DNA of 64,000 nucleotides, from the NCBI GenBank assembly GCA_029204225.1, contig CM055111.1, positions 266,453-330,452 on the forward strand, written 5' to 3'. Each line of letters begins with the position of its first letter. Positions within the stretch are counted from its first letter, which is position 1. Under the pieces are notes generated by a model. It did not search any database, had not been told where the DNA came from, and saw only the letters and a list, made by a program, of their open reading frames with translations. Shown here one piece after another: positions 10,292-22,826 of this stretch. The translations under genes and the position numbers were made by a program. Source of the stretch: Diphasiastrum complanatum. Lineage: Eukaryota > Streptophyta > Lycopodiopsida > Lycopodiales > Lycopodiaceae.

Positions 10292-13200
10292 CTGAAACAA
10301 ATTTTCAACATCATCCCTCTTCAGATATGAGATATCAAAATAGGGACCGTTTTAACTAACATGTATTCAAAGTTGTTCCATGCCATCAAATAAAACTACA
10401 TTCTTTTAAAACAAGATACATAGCATAATTAAAAAAGAGTCAGTAACTATGCTTATTTCTAAAACCTCTGAGCATGTTTGTTCTTTAGGAGTTCAAATAT
10501 GAATTTTGTTCAATCATAATAATGGTTCCCAAGGGGAGGCTTGAACTTGGAACTTTGGATGCCAAGCTAACCAACTAAGCCAACTCTTGGATGATCAATC
10601 ATAATAATGATAGAGTCCACATACAAATGCCATAATACTTGGGCATATGCCATAGTTGAAAGCCTTAAGGCAAGTAAGCATGCAAGTGATTGATACTTGG
10701 TGATTTCTATGTCCAATTGTGCGTATTTGCATCGGTTTTCAAAGTTTAAGCTTAAGAGCACTTGTTCCACAGTCGGAGATGTTTTCACTTCAACAAGTGA
10801 AACTGCATTAAAATTTGCCTCAAGTTTTCTTTTGCCCATCTCCCATTGAAATGGTCTGCAAGGGTGCATGTGCTAATCATTGGGACCATGGCATAATTCT
10901 AACATTCATGTCAATGATTGGTGACAATAGTCCTTTTATAAAAGGATTCTTTAGCTAGCTGCAATGCCTAGAAAAAAGTTACAACTTTGAACTTTCAAAA
11001 ACATTATTCTGAAAGACCCTTGAACAACTCAATGAAATCAAACAAGCTAAGGAAGTAAGAGTTGTACATATAGAGACATATTAAAACCTTTGAAACTCAA
11101 AGCGTGTTAGCACTCACATAAGAAAGTTGTGTGTGCATTCATGTATCTAGGGATACTTTTGGGTTCTTATATTCCTCAATTGATGTCATCTACCCCCATT
11201 TGTGCAACAATTGATTAGAAAGATAGTTGAAAATAGAAACATTCAGTACATGATGCAACAAAGTAAAATAATACAATAGCCCACACATGGATCAAATTCA
11301 ACTTGAATAAAAAATCAAGTATCCATAACTTAGAGTATGGTGACTCATGTGATTATGGGGACATGAGCCAATGAAGATACACATCTCAACAAGGGAAGAT
11401 CCAAATTATGAATACAAGAGAATGAGCAACATATTTAGACCTACAAAGTCATGGGCCTTCTATGCATTGTTGACTAGAATTCAAATTGCTAGCTAATCTT
11501 GTTAACTATGTTGGAAATGTAACTTTCACCTCCAGAATAGATGACATCATGACTTGGCACGAGTAGTGTGCTACATTAGTACTTACCTATGGATAATAAT
11601 TAACGATATCTACTAGTTAACCACATAAACTTACTTGATTATATTATTATGCAAGATAGTTATACTTATAGAATGTACTCAATATGTACTCATGAATTAT
11701 AAATATTTACGGTGCCCAAAGAGCCATTGTACTGTAATTAATGTTGTGATAGTCCTTTTGCGTGCAATTGGTTAGGGACACAAAATTTCCATCTTCTCTC
11801 TCACTTTGATCATTGTCATCATATATTGTGCAAGTTCCCAGATGCGAGCTATGGTGTTCTCTCTCCTCCCATCTCTCATGGAGTAATTCCTTACTATGTG
11901 CTTTGATTTCTAACATTGTATTTGACTCAACTATAGTTAATGCTGCTCTAATCTTGGACTGTAGTAGGATTTCTACATTTCTAGAGAATAGAATTTGTAG
12001 AGAAAGAAGCAATTGATGCTGCTATAAATTCTTGTGTGAATCTTGTCATGATTGCACAATGCTTGAGGAAGCATTTCCTTTCTTCTACCTACGTAATCAA
12101 GCAATGCAAGATCTACAAGGAATGTGGATTTGCAGCCCATCTTTGGTTGTAGCAAGGTGGGCAGCTGGCCATCACGTTGGACTTTACACAATTCTTGGAA
12201 ATGATAATACGAAGTTCTGAAACGTGCACCTTGAGATATCACATAGCCTACAACAGACATTGGGTCAGTTGAGGGTATCATTAGATCACCTTCTGGTTGA
12301 GATTGTAAGTTTCAAAGGATAACTTGCAAATCATGATATGTCAACTATGCTCTATGGATAAGGTAGAGATGGAAGAGCACTTTATCTTTCAATGCCCATT
12401 GTATTGTGAGATCAGAGGTCGACATTACAATTGAAATAAATGCCTATTTTGCCCCTTAAGGCTTGTATACTTGTAACTTAAAGTTGTGCATAAGACATGG
12501 GGGTAAAACATTTATGTACATAGTACACCCCACTCGTGCTAATTAGGCAAGTAATAACAAGTAGGTTGAGGACCCATGTGGGTTCTAGAGCTAGAATTAG
12601 CAAGACACCACCTCTATATATTGCATGCTAAATGTAGCCCAAAGTTTGGAGGGGTTTTTACACCCTACTACTCTTTGAATAATCATTCAAGTTGTGTGAG
12701 CTTTGAAGTCCTCTCTCTCTTGCTTTTGTGTTCTACTCCATAGCTGGTTTTTTCAAGCTTTCATAGTGTGCTTACTATGCTATTATGATACTCCATAGCT
12801 AGGCCTTGGAATTTGTCATGGTATCAGAGCAGGCTATGTGGTGTGGTGAAAGCTTGGACCTGTTTTTGATCAGATTCCTAACATTCCTGGAGAGCAGCTT
12901 ACCTTTGAGGAGGGAGCACTTTTTGTAGGGGCATCTGATCTTTGTGCTATTTGCATGGTTGGAGTATTGTTGGCAAGGGGAGTACAAGGAACCAAAAAGC
13001 TTCTAATTTGGGCAAAAGTTTTTGAGTCTTTTTGGACAGGCAGGACTGTAGGAGGGCGCTTTCTACAGTGGGGACTTTAGTGAAAGTTCTGAGTGGATCT
13101 TGGACAAGGGCTAGGACAGCCATACAGGGGGATAGTTTCAAATCCAGAAGTTGAGGTTGAGCAAGTGGCTGCACACCCTACTTGGGTGAAAACCCCAGTT

Positions 13201-16200
13201 TGCCTTTTGTGTTTTATTTCTATCCAACATGTCTAGTCTTGCAGAGAGCATGCTGAGTGAAGCCAGCCAGCTTGATGGCACTAACTTTAGCATATGGAAA
13301 TTCAAGATCAAGAACATTCTTGAAGACAAAGAATGTTGGAAGCTTGTGACAGGTGAGGAGCCTGTTCCAACATCTGAACTTGAACTCAAGGACTATATCA
13401 AGAGAGGGGAAAAGGCACACAGGATCATCAACATGTCAGTGAGGGATAATGTGATTCCTCTAATCAAGTCAGCCAAAGGGCCTGTGGATGCATGGCACAT
13501 TCTTTGTGCATTGTATGAGACAACAAGTACAACTAGGTTTCTCTACTTGAAGAACAAGTTGTATACTCTCATAATGGAGACAGGGGAGACAGTTACTAAT
13601 CATCTTACTAAGATTCAGGATCTTAGATATCAGCTTTCTGTGCTTGCAGAGTCTATTGCAAACAAAGACTTGGTGTCACTAGTTCTGAATAGCTTGTCAT
13701 ATGCTTATCAAAACTTTGTCATGATGATATCTGTGAGAGAGAAGATCCCTACCTATGAAGAAGTCTATGGTCTCTTGTTACAGGAGGAGATGAGGAGAGT
13801 TAATCACTCCAAGAGGGAAGATTTCCAGGAGCATGCCTTTGCTTCTAAGAAGAAGCAAAATCCAGCCAAGGATAAGAAGAAAGGTAAAGGAAAGAACAAA
13901 GGAGCACCACAAACACTTGAGCAAGGAATGGAGAACTTGCAGATGTCAGAAGCACAATCCTCCTCAAATACTTCTTCCACACCTCGAAGGAAGGGGAATT
14001 GCAATTACTGTGGTAAATATGGACACTTTGCTTTTGAGTGCAGGAAGAAGCTTGCAAAGCAAAAGAAGGGCACAAAGAAGCAGGGAGGAAATGTTGTTGA
14101 GAGTGTTGCAAGAGAGGAGCAGAGTGACATAAGGCAAGCTGAGTTATTCTCTGTTGGATTGGCCTCACAAGCTACAACAGGTGGTTGGTACATTGACTCA
14201 GGTGCTTCAAAGCACATGACCCCTCATAGGGATTGGTTTGATACCTTTGTGAGGATTTGTGATGGACAAGAGGTGTGCCTAGGTGACAACTCAACACACA
14301 AGGTCAAGGGAAAGGGCACAGTACCTGTAAAGCTTCCATCAGGAGAAGTCAAAGTCATTAAGAATGTCTTATATGTACCAAGACTTGCTAAAAATCTTCT
14401 TTCAGTAGGAGCTATCACTCGACAAAATATGAAAGTAGAATTTGATGCTACTTCTTGTCTTGTGTTGGACTTGAGTGATAATATGAAGGTTGTGGCCAAA
14501 GGATTGTAGGAAGATAATCTATATAGGTTGTACACTTCTATCCCTAGTCAGCATGCTTATACAGCAAAAGGAAGTGATGTGGATAGATTGTGGCATGAGA
14601 GGTATGGACATCTTGGCTACCAAAGCATGCAGGTGTTGAACCAGCATCATATGGTGGAGGGGCTTCCAATTGTTAAGCCAAGCTCTTCAGTTTGCGAGGC
14701 TTGCGCTATGGGAAAACAGCAAAGACATAAGTTTCTCAAGGAGAGCACCACCAGGGCAGCAGGCCTACTTGACTTGGTACATTCAGATTTGTGGGGGCCA
14801 ACCCAAACCAAATCTGCAGGGGGGGGCATATTACTTTATGACCTTTATTGATGACTTCTCACGCAAGATTTGGATTTATTTCTTGAAGTTAAAATCTGAA
14901 GCATTCAAGTACTTCCTGCATTTCAAAGCTTTAGTAGAAGAACATTCAGGAAAGAAGATAAAGATGCTCAGGTCAGACGGTGGTAGAGAGTTCATTAAGA
15001 CAGAATTTGTGGAATTCTGCAAGGCCAATGGGATCAAAAGGCAGCTTACAGCTCCTCATACCCCTCAGCAAAACGGCGTAGCAGAGATAAAGAACCGAAC
15101 TATTGTGGAGTGTGCAAGGTGCATGCTCAAGGCAAAGGGGTTGCCCAACTCTTTTTGGGGCGAGGCAATGCACACAGTAGTGTTTCTGTTGAATGGAAGT
15201 CCAACAAAAGCTGTGGAAGGCAAGACTCCAGAAGAGGCATTTAGCGGCATCAAGCCCAAGGTGGGCACTTTGCGAGCGTTTGGTTGTACGGCTTATGCCC
15301 ATATTCCCAAGGATAACAGGAAGAAGTTGGATGCAAAATCAGCAAAGTGTATTTTCTTGGGATACAGTGAAGAAAGAAAAGCTTACCGACCGAGAGGGTT
15401 TTGAGGTATGTCAAAGCGACAACCTGCTATGGGATTGAGTACACAGATGACGGAAAGCTTCAACTTGGAGGCTTTACCGATTCGGATTGGGCGGGTGATA
15501 GGGATGATCGAAAGTCGACCACAGCGTACACTTTCAACCTTGGTTCAGGGGCCATTTCTTGGTGCAGCAAGAAACAGCCCACAGTTACCTTATCATCGAT
15601 AGAGGCTGAGTACAGGGCAGCGTCAAAAGCTACCTGCGAGGCAATATGGCTTAGGAGACGTCTTGGGGAGGTGCAGATTCCACAGGATGGTCCTACTATT
15701 CTTCAGTGTGACAACCAGAGTTGCATCCAACTTGCCAAAAATCCTGTGTACCATGCTCGTACGAAGCATATTGAGGTGGATCAACACTTCTTACGAGAGA
15801 AGATACAAAGCGGAGAAATTCAGCTCGAATACTGTGATACCAACGATCAAGCAGCAGATATCTTTACTAAGGCACTTAGTAGAGAAAAATTTGAAAAGTT
15901 TCGTAGCATGCTAGGTGTTGGTATGAACAAAATAGCCATTGAGGGGGGGGTGTTGAAATAAATGCCTATTTTGCCCCTTAAGGCTTGTATACTTGTAACT
16001 TGTAAGTTGTGCATAAGACATGGGGTTAAAACATTTATGTACATAGTACACCCCACTTGTGCTAATTAGGCAAGTAATAACAAGTAGGTTGAGGACCCAT
16101 GTGGGTTCTAGAGCTAGAATTAGCAAGACACCACCTCTATACATTACATGCTAAATGTAGCCCAAAGTTTGGAGGGGTTTCCACGCCCTACTACTCTTTG

Positions 16201-18857
16201 AATAATCATTCAAGTTGTGTGAGCTTTGAAGTCCTCTCTCTTGCTTTTGTGTTCTACTCCATAGCTGGTTTTTTCAAGCTTTCATAGTGTGCTTACTATG
16301 CTGTTATGATACTCCATAGCTAGGCCTTGGAATTTGTCAATTACTGCTTATTTCAAGATGTCACTTTGTGCTCATTGGTTGCCTACGAAGATCATAGATG
16401 TGTAGATCTAGTGATATGGGAGATGGTTTCCTTGAGAGATGACACGTGGAGGAGGAATTCCACCATGTTAGAGACGCATATCACATGCTTCTTCTCTATG
16501 GACCATGAACCGTGAGTCAAACTTAGATAAAGACTCCGTCATTCCTTCAAACATCGATATCGACATTAAAGGATTTTACACAATCTTGTCGCTAGGCAAA
16601 TACGGACTACACGTCACCCTTGGCATCGATATCTACAGGAGGCCACTGCAATCACCCTCCAATTGCCACCATTACATCATACTTCAAAGTTCTACCTCGA
16701 CTCTAAAGAGTTTTTTAGGTTTTCATTCTAAGTTATCTTACGAGGTTTGGCATTCTATATGCAACCCTTGTATCTGATAATTTTTTCATTTCATATTTTT
16801 TACTAGTTGTGAATACGATAGGGAGCTTTTTATATTTGAGTTAAATTTTTTTAAGATGTTCTTACGCGCTCGCATAGTCACACACACGCTTGAAATGTAT
16901 GATAGAATTCAATACTATTTACATGGTACATGGAAAAGTGCAAGGCTAAACTTTTATTGATGCCAATTTTTTCATTTGGAGGTCTCTTATCTTAGAGAGA
17001 TTGGGTCCTTTTTATTCTTTCTTCCAAGTTTTTGGGGTTTTCAGTATGAGTTAGCTTACAAGGTTTGGCATTCTTAATGCAACACTGTATTTGATGGTTT
17101 TCATTGCATATTTTACTAGTTGCTAATACAATAGAGAGCTTATTGTCTTCGAGTTAGACTTTTCAAAGACGTTCTTATGCTCTCATAGTCACACAGACAC
17201 TTGAAATGTATGATAGAATTCATTACTATTTGACACAGTACATAGCAAAGTGTTAAGCTAAATGTTTATTACTGTCAATTTTGACATTTGGAGGCCTTAT
17301 CTTAGGGAGATTGGGTCCTTTTATTCTTTTATTACATCTTGGAATAACCTTGGGGCCTAGGAGGTGCTGCGAGTTTCTACATGAGGCATTAGCCCTCCAC
17401 TTCTTCAAAATCCTTCACATCACTTCAGCTTCATATGACACTTGAGTTTCTCCAAGCGTCTTCACTTCTTCAAAATCCTTCACATCACTTCAGCTTCATT
17501 TGACACCTGAGTTTCTCCAAGCGTTTGGCTTTCCAGGTTCCCATGACCCTTGGTGTTGGTGGTTGGTGGTTGATTATGCATGAATTGAAGAGTCATTGTA
17601 TAGCTATATCATTGTCATTCTTTATTGGAAATTCAATCATTGTACCAACAACTATTGCTTATTGATTCATTCAACTTTTGCAATCTTCTACTATCTTGTG
17701 ATTTTTCTCTTTCTTTTATGCTTGAATACTATTAGCCTTAAGTCTAGATTATAGCTTTCAGACATGGTTTCTTTATGTATAACCGATATCAATTATAGAT
17801 TGAGTTCACACGTCAATGGAGCCAAGATCCACAAGAGGTTTGGACCATTTTAAAAAATCTATTTCATAGGCCTTCTACTTTACGATTCTCTTACTGAAGC
17901 AACATCTAACAGATTGTAAAATGTTGGGAGAGGAGAGTGTTATTTCTTATCATACCAGGATAAAAGAATCGAAGGACCACCTTTGCTGCCCAAATCTTTC
18001 CATACCATCGTGACCTCCCTCGTGCATGTGCTACCATGCCTACTTATAAGGAGTTCGCTGAAATCTTACTTGAAGAGGAGGAAGCTTTAAAGAAGTCCTA
18101 CAACTCAAGGAGGGCAGCAAGGCAAGTAAAGAGGTGCTAGTGGTTTCTTCTTCTTTTTCTCAATTAAATTTGAAAAGGCAAATCAAAGCAAAAACTTAGC
18201 CAAAAGGCAAAGATCTCTTGTACCTTTTGTGGGAAATCCAACCACAGAAGAAAATTGTTGGAAAAAGAAGAAAGGGGCAGCAAAGGAGGCTAATCTTAGG
18301 GTAAAATCCAGCAACCAATCTTTTCTAAAACTTGCTTTTATTGTGCCAAAACAAGACATGTTGAGGCTGAGTGTATAATCAAGCAAGCTTCTATTGCATT
18401 CAGAGCTAAAGACAAGATTCGATTTTCCGATGAGGCTGCCCAATCTTCATCATGCAAAATGGGTTTATAGAATCTAGTATCATCCCAATGTTCAAATTGA
18501 CAAGTTGGGCACTGGCCTTTGCACAAGTACCATTGCACATAGGCCTTTGCAAATTGCCACAAACCTGTCAATTTAAAGCTGCAAGTTTAAATAATCACCA
18601 TATCTTCTTGCTGCTGCAGGGCACTCATGATCTGTGTCTTAAAGATCCAGCATTGGTTTTCTCCCAATAACAAGTTGTTGCCCATGGCATGAAGTTTTGT
18701 CATCCAGATTTTAATGAGAAACGTGTCAGCCAAATTCTCTTGATGAAGAATGGAGCTCATTTGAATAATGCCTGTCTTTTCCAATCCTAGTAATATCGAA
18801 GTGCATGGACATGCTTAGGTTATCTGTAGGCTACCTAGGCAAGGAAATGACAATCAG

Positions 18858-18925
<68 letters not shown>

Positions 18926-21197
18926 CTCTCCAGCAGTACCCTCAACTGGAACTGTCATTGTTACTTCTTGTCCGACATATTCGGCACGTTCAGCAATAAC
19001 ACCTGATTTAGGGCCCACTGCCCAAAAGGTGGTAGAATCATCATCAACATACTTCATCTACACAGAACCAGAAAGTAAAATTTCCACCGTATATATGATG
19101 TTAGCATCCATGTCAGAGTCGAAACATAGCAATTAGTTGTTTTAAAGTCATGTTTAATATATCAAGTAATGTTGTCTCCCTAAACTTTCGTGAAATCAGG
19201 CATAGCAAGCAAATTCACGAGTCACATATATGAAGCCTAGAATATAGGGGATAAAGCTAAAAATTGACTAACCTTAACTTGACAGGTTCCCAAAAAGTCA
19301 ACTTTCATGTGGTTTGACCCTCGACCATAAAGATTAAGATGCAGTGTGCCTGAATTTCCATGGAATGCCATTTCAATAGTCTCATTCCATGTTGGTGACA
19401 TGCCATTCTCTTCTGAAGCTTTACTTTTCCTGATTAGTTCATCAAGGGTCAACTCCACAAAGGCACCACGAACCCCATAGCTACCAGATCCAGTTTGGTG
19501 GTTAGTTCCACTTGAAAATGAACGCTTTTCTCCCAGGCTTGACTTTGACCCACTAGTAACTCTTGTGAGATTTCTGGCTTTGACAATTGTGACGGAAAGA
19601 GTTCCACCAACCGCATGCTTTTTGTAATCAACTGGTGGGAGTGAAAAGCACTTTCTTCGAGGCTCAACAAGAGTTCTATTCAAAGTTTCTATGAGTAGCT
19701 TCTCCTGCAAAAGTAGAAGATCACCCCCTATTATAGACCTGACATAAAAAGGCATGAATGCTTCTTGACCACCACAAGAAAACTGAGAAAGTTTCACTAA
19801 TCCAGCTAAAACAATATAAAACTATTGAGGTGGATACACTGCGTAGATGTTGATTCATTCCTGTGGGAGGAAAAAGCATTCATAAACAATAAAAGGACAT
19901 GAAAACTCTTTCGTCTATGAAAAGACGCATGCACGTACCAACCACGAGGAGACAACAGGTAGCTCAGTTGCAGGAAGTGTCTGGTTGCCACTCCCAAAGG
20001 CGATACCAAGTCTGACTTCTGGAGTACACTCAAATGAGTAGAGGAGACCTTGTCCGTCAAGTATTGGCGTAAGACGGATCTGACAGTGAAACACTTATCA
20101 AAATCTGAACCACATAACAGATCTTCTACATTTCAACAGCAGTATTGCAATTGTATTCTAAGAGCATCTTCAGGCAATGTGGGTGCTATTGATGATGAAG
20201 TTTTTTTTCTAGTTTCCAGCATCAGTGTTGGCATTGTGGATTAAGAGCATATTCAAGCATGTATAAAAAAACTACCCAAAAATCGACTTTAGCAAGCAGT
20301 GGCAAGCACATACATCTCCCTTGATGTGGATGCTGTTAATGATGATACGAGCAACTTTCCCTTTGAATGGAACGCCTAATTTTGCTGCAAGAAGTAAGCT
20401 CATTTCATTCGTGTCCCACTCAAAACCCATGTGCAAAACTTGCTGCTCAAAATACCAGCCACAGCTCGTTAATATTTGTAGTGAAGGACCCTTCCTTGGC
20501 TTCGAATTCAAAACTTCAATAAAACTGTTTACATATAAATTGAACAAACAAAAAAAACTATGCCTGCTACACACTGATGGTATACAGGTATCAAGGATCA
20601 AAATTTATTGTCAGCTTCTAAATGAGGAAAAAGGTTAAACTAATTCAAAGATAGTAAGGAAGGTAACCGGTCCTGACAAGTAGCTTATAAAGTATGACTA
20701 GTATCCACGGGCATCTTTGCCATTTTCGCCTCCACCACATCACTTATTCATGCAAAATATAGGTCACCAAGAGAGCATCCCATCTACACTTCCTTGAAGC
20801 AGTTGGAGAGGAAGGTTGCAGGTGGCAACCGCCGTTTTGGAAACTTTAATTCTCTCACCTCTATTGTGTGGTTCTTGTCTAATCTTAGATATCCATAGCT
20901 CTTGTATGGTGCATGTTTGTAGGATCCTAGCACGAAGGATTCCCATGCTCTCCTATGTTGAGGATCTTGAACATGTTTGCAAGGATTGTGGATCCATTGG
21001 GATCTAAGCTTATCCTATGCTTGCCTATTCATATTGTTCTCTCACCTCTCTTGTGTCGTTCTTGTGATATTGATAGGAGTATGTTGATTTTGGATTTCAT
21101 GAGTATAAGGTGATTCCATTGGACACTGGTTGAGATTCATGGCAATGGCGCCATAGTGGAGCTTCATCAATACTCTCTCTCTCAGTGGAGCTTCATC

Positions 21198-21277
<80 letters not shown>

Positions 21278-22794
21278 CCATGTGCTAGAGTTTGAAATTG
21301 TAATAGGGACCTGATGAATTTCATCACCCATGGGGATATACTATAATTCATTGAAACGCATGAAAATTCTGGGAGAGGTTTATCTGAGTTTCCTATGTTC
21401 AAATGGTTTTCAGCTTATAGGGTAGAGACTCAATCAATTAGTGGTGAAGGTTTGGGTGGAGTTGCATGCTTATATAGAGAGTCTCTACGGCTGATTGTTG
21501 AGTTCATTAGTCATTACGAACATGTACACTATATTTGGATTAGATTGGATTGGACAAAGATAATCTGTTTTGTGGTATGTTATTTTCCACTTGAGACTTC
21601 CTCTTTGCCTAGTGTGTCGTTTTTCGATATGTTGGCCTATCTCCATAGATTATTCGTTACTTAAAGCAAGGGCATATAATATTGGTTGGTGATTTTAATG
21701 CTAGAATTGCTTTTTGTTAGACAATGTTTCATGATGCTGCTAATTTGCTTCGCATATAGGCTATTGATGATGAGGATAAAGGTCTTACCTTATGTGATGG
21801 GACCGGTCACTACCTATGGTGAGCACTTGCTTCATTTTGAAGAGGTCCATAAGTTAGCCATAAGGGCTTATCTTGTTGGCCTGATTTTGGAGGTTTCAAT
21901 TGCCACCCTCGTATTGGTGGTCACAGTGTTGTGGATTACCTCATGGGGTTACCCTCTTTAATCTCTTTCATCTTTGACTTTCATATTTTCGCCACAACTT
22001 TATCTAATACTTTATGCATCTCTTTTCATCTTGGACATATCATATGCCCTAACACACCCTACTTCTATTCCTAACCATACACAACCATGCATCGAGATCA
22101 TAGCTGCAGCGCGATTCCCGAATCACGATTCATAATCGCGATTCCGATTCGCGATTCGGGATTTTCCCATAATCGTGTAGAATCGATTTTTTTTTTTTTT
22201 TTTTGAAATTTTTTTAGGCAATATGGGTATCAAATGAAAGCTCTGATCGAGGGGATTATGATTGTGTAGTTTGCCGACTGTTTCAGGTGCGAAACACCAA
22301 AAAGTGTCTTTTCACTCGGGAAGTTGGAAGGCCAAATCATGAAGAGGCCTTACCATCGGGGCCGGGGTCTACCGGCAGCCCCCCCGCCGTTGGGGGGCGT
22401 TGCCCCCCAAACCCCCCGTTTCCCGGGGGGCTACTGTCCCCCGAACCCCCTAGAGCTTCTTGCTATATAGACACTGTAGATAAAAATGCCACTGCCCCCC
22501 TGTAGATAAAAATGGGGTCCAAATGCGCGCCGAGAAGGGCCCAATATTTATGCCCCCAACTGTATGTACATTGCACTCACATCTCCAGTGAACCAATTGC
22601 AAAAGTGATCATCATCCATACAATTGATAGTCCAAACTGTAGCATTAACATTTACTAAAAACCAGAGCAAATGACAACCGGATAGCTACTGAAAATAAGA
22701 TCTGTTTGTGCCTCATCTACTGCACTTCTGAGAGGCAAAACGATGGTTTGACCATTGATCCCCTAAAAAAATTTCAGCAATAAGCTATTTTTCG

Positions 22795-22826
<32 letters not shown>

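Larger units (their letters stand above)
12429..16339 (+). mobile_element. Copia-A: Ty1/copia element with LTRs and TSD but no reverse transcriptase
   Basis: The element has a 390-bp 5' LTR, a tRNA-iMet-type primer binding site, gag-protease, integrase, an RNase H segment, a polypurine tract and a 389-bp 3' LTR. It is bounded by the 5-bp target-site duplication ATTAC at 12424-12428 and 16340-16344. The order PR-INT-RH identifies Ty1/copia. All of reverse transcriptase is missing at an internal junction near 15390. The LTRs are nearly identical apart from a few changes, including loss of the initial TG in the 5' copy, so insertion is fairly recent. It lies in intron 9, antisense to the host gene. 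Confidence 0.95.

Noticed and set aside
10525-10594. A functional tRNA gene on the minus strand
   Set aside because: Box A, box B and some terminal pairing are present, but the sequence is flanked by a 15-bp target-site duplication and lacks a convincing anticodon arm, so a SINE head is more likely.
21042-21281. Arg-Glu repeat protein
   Set aside because: The frame is simply translated CT/GA microsatellite.
22380-22450. A GC-rich hairpin as a transcription terminator
   Set aside because: This is plant nuclear DNA and the hairpin lies inside a transposable element.
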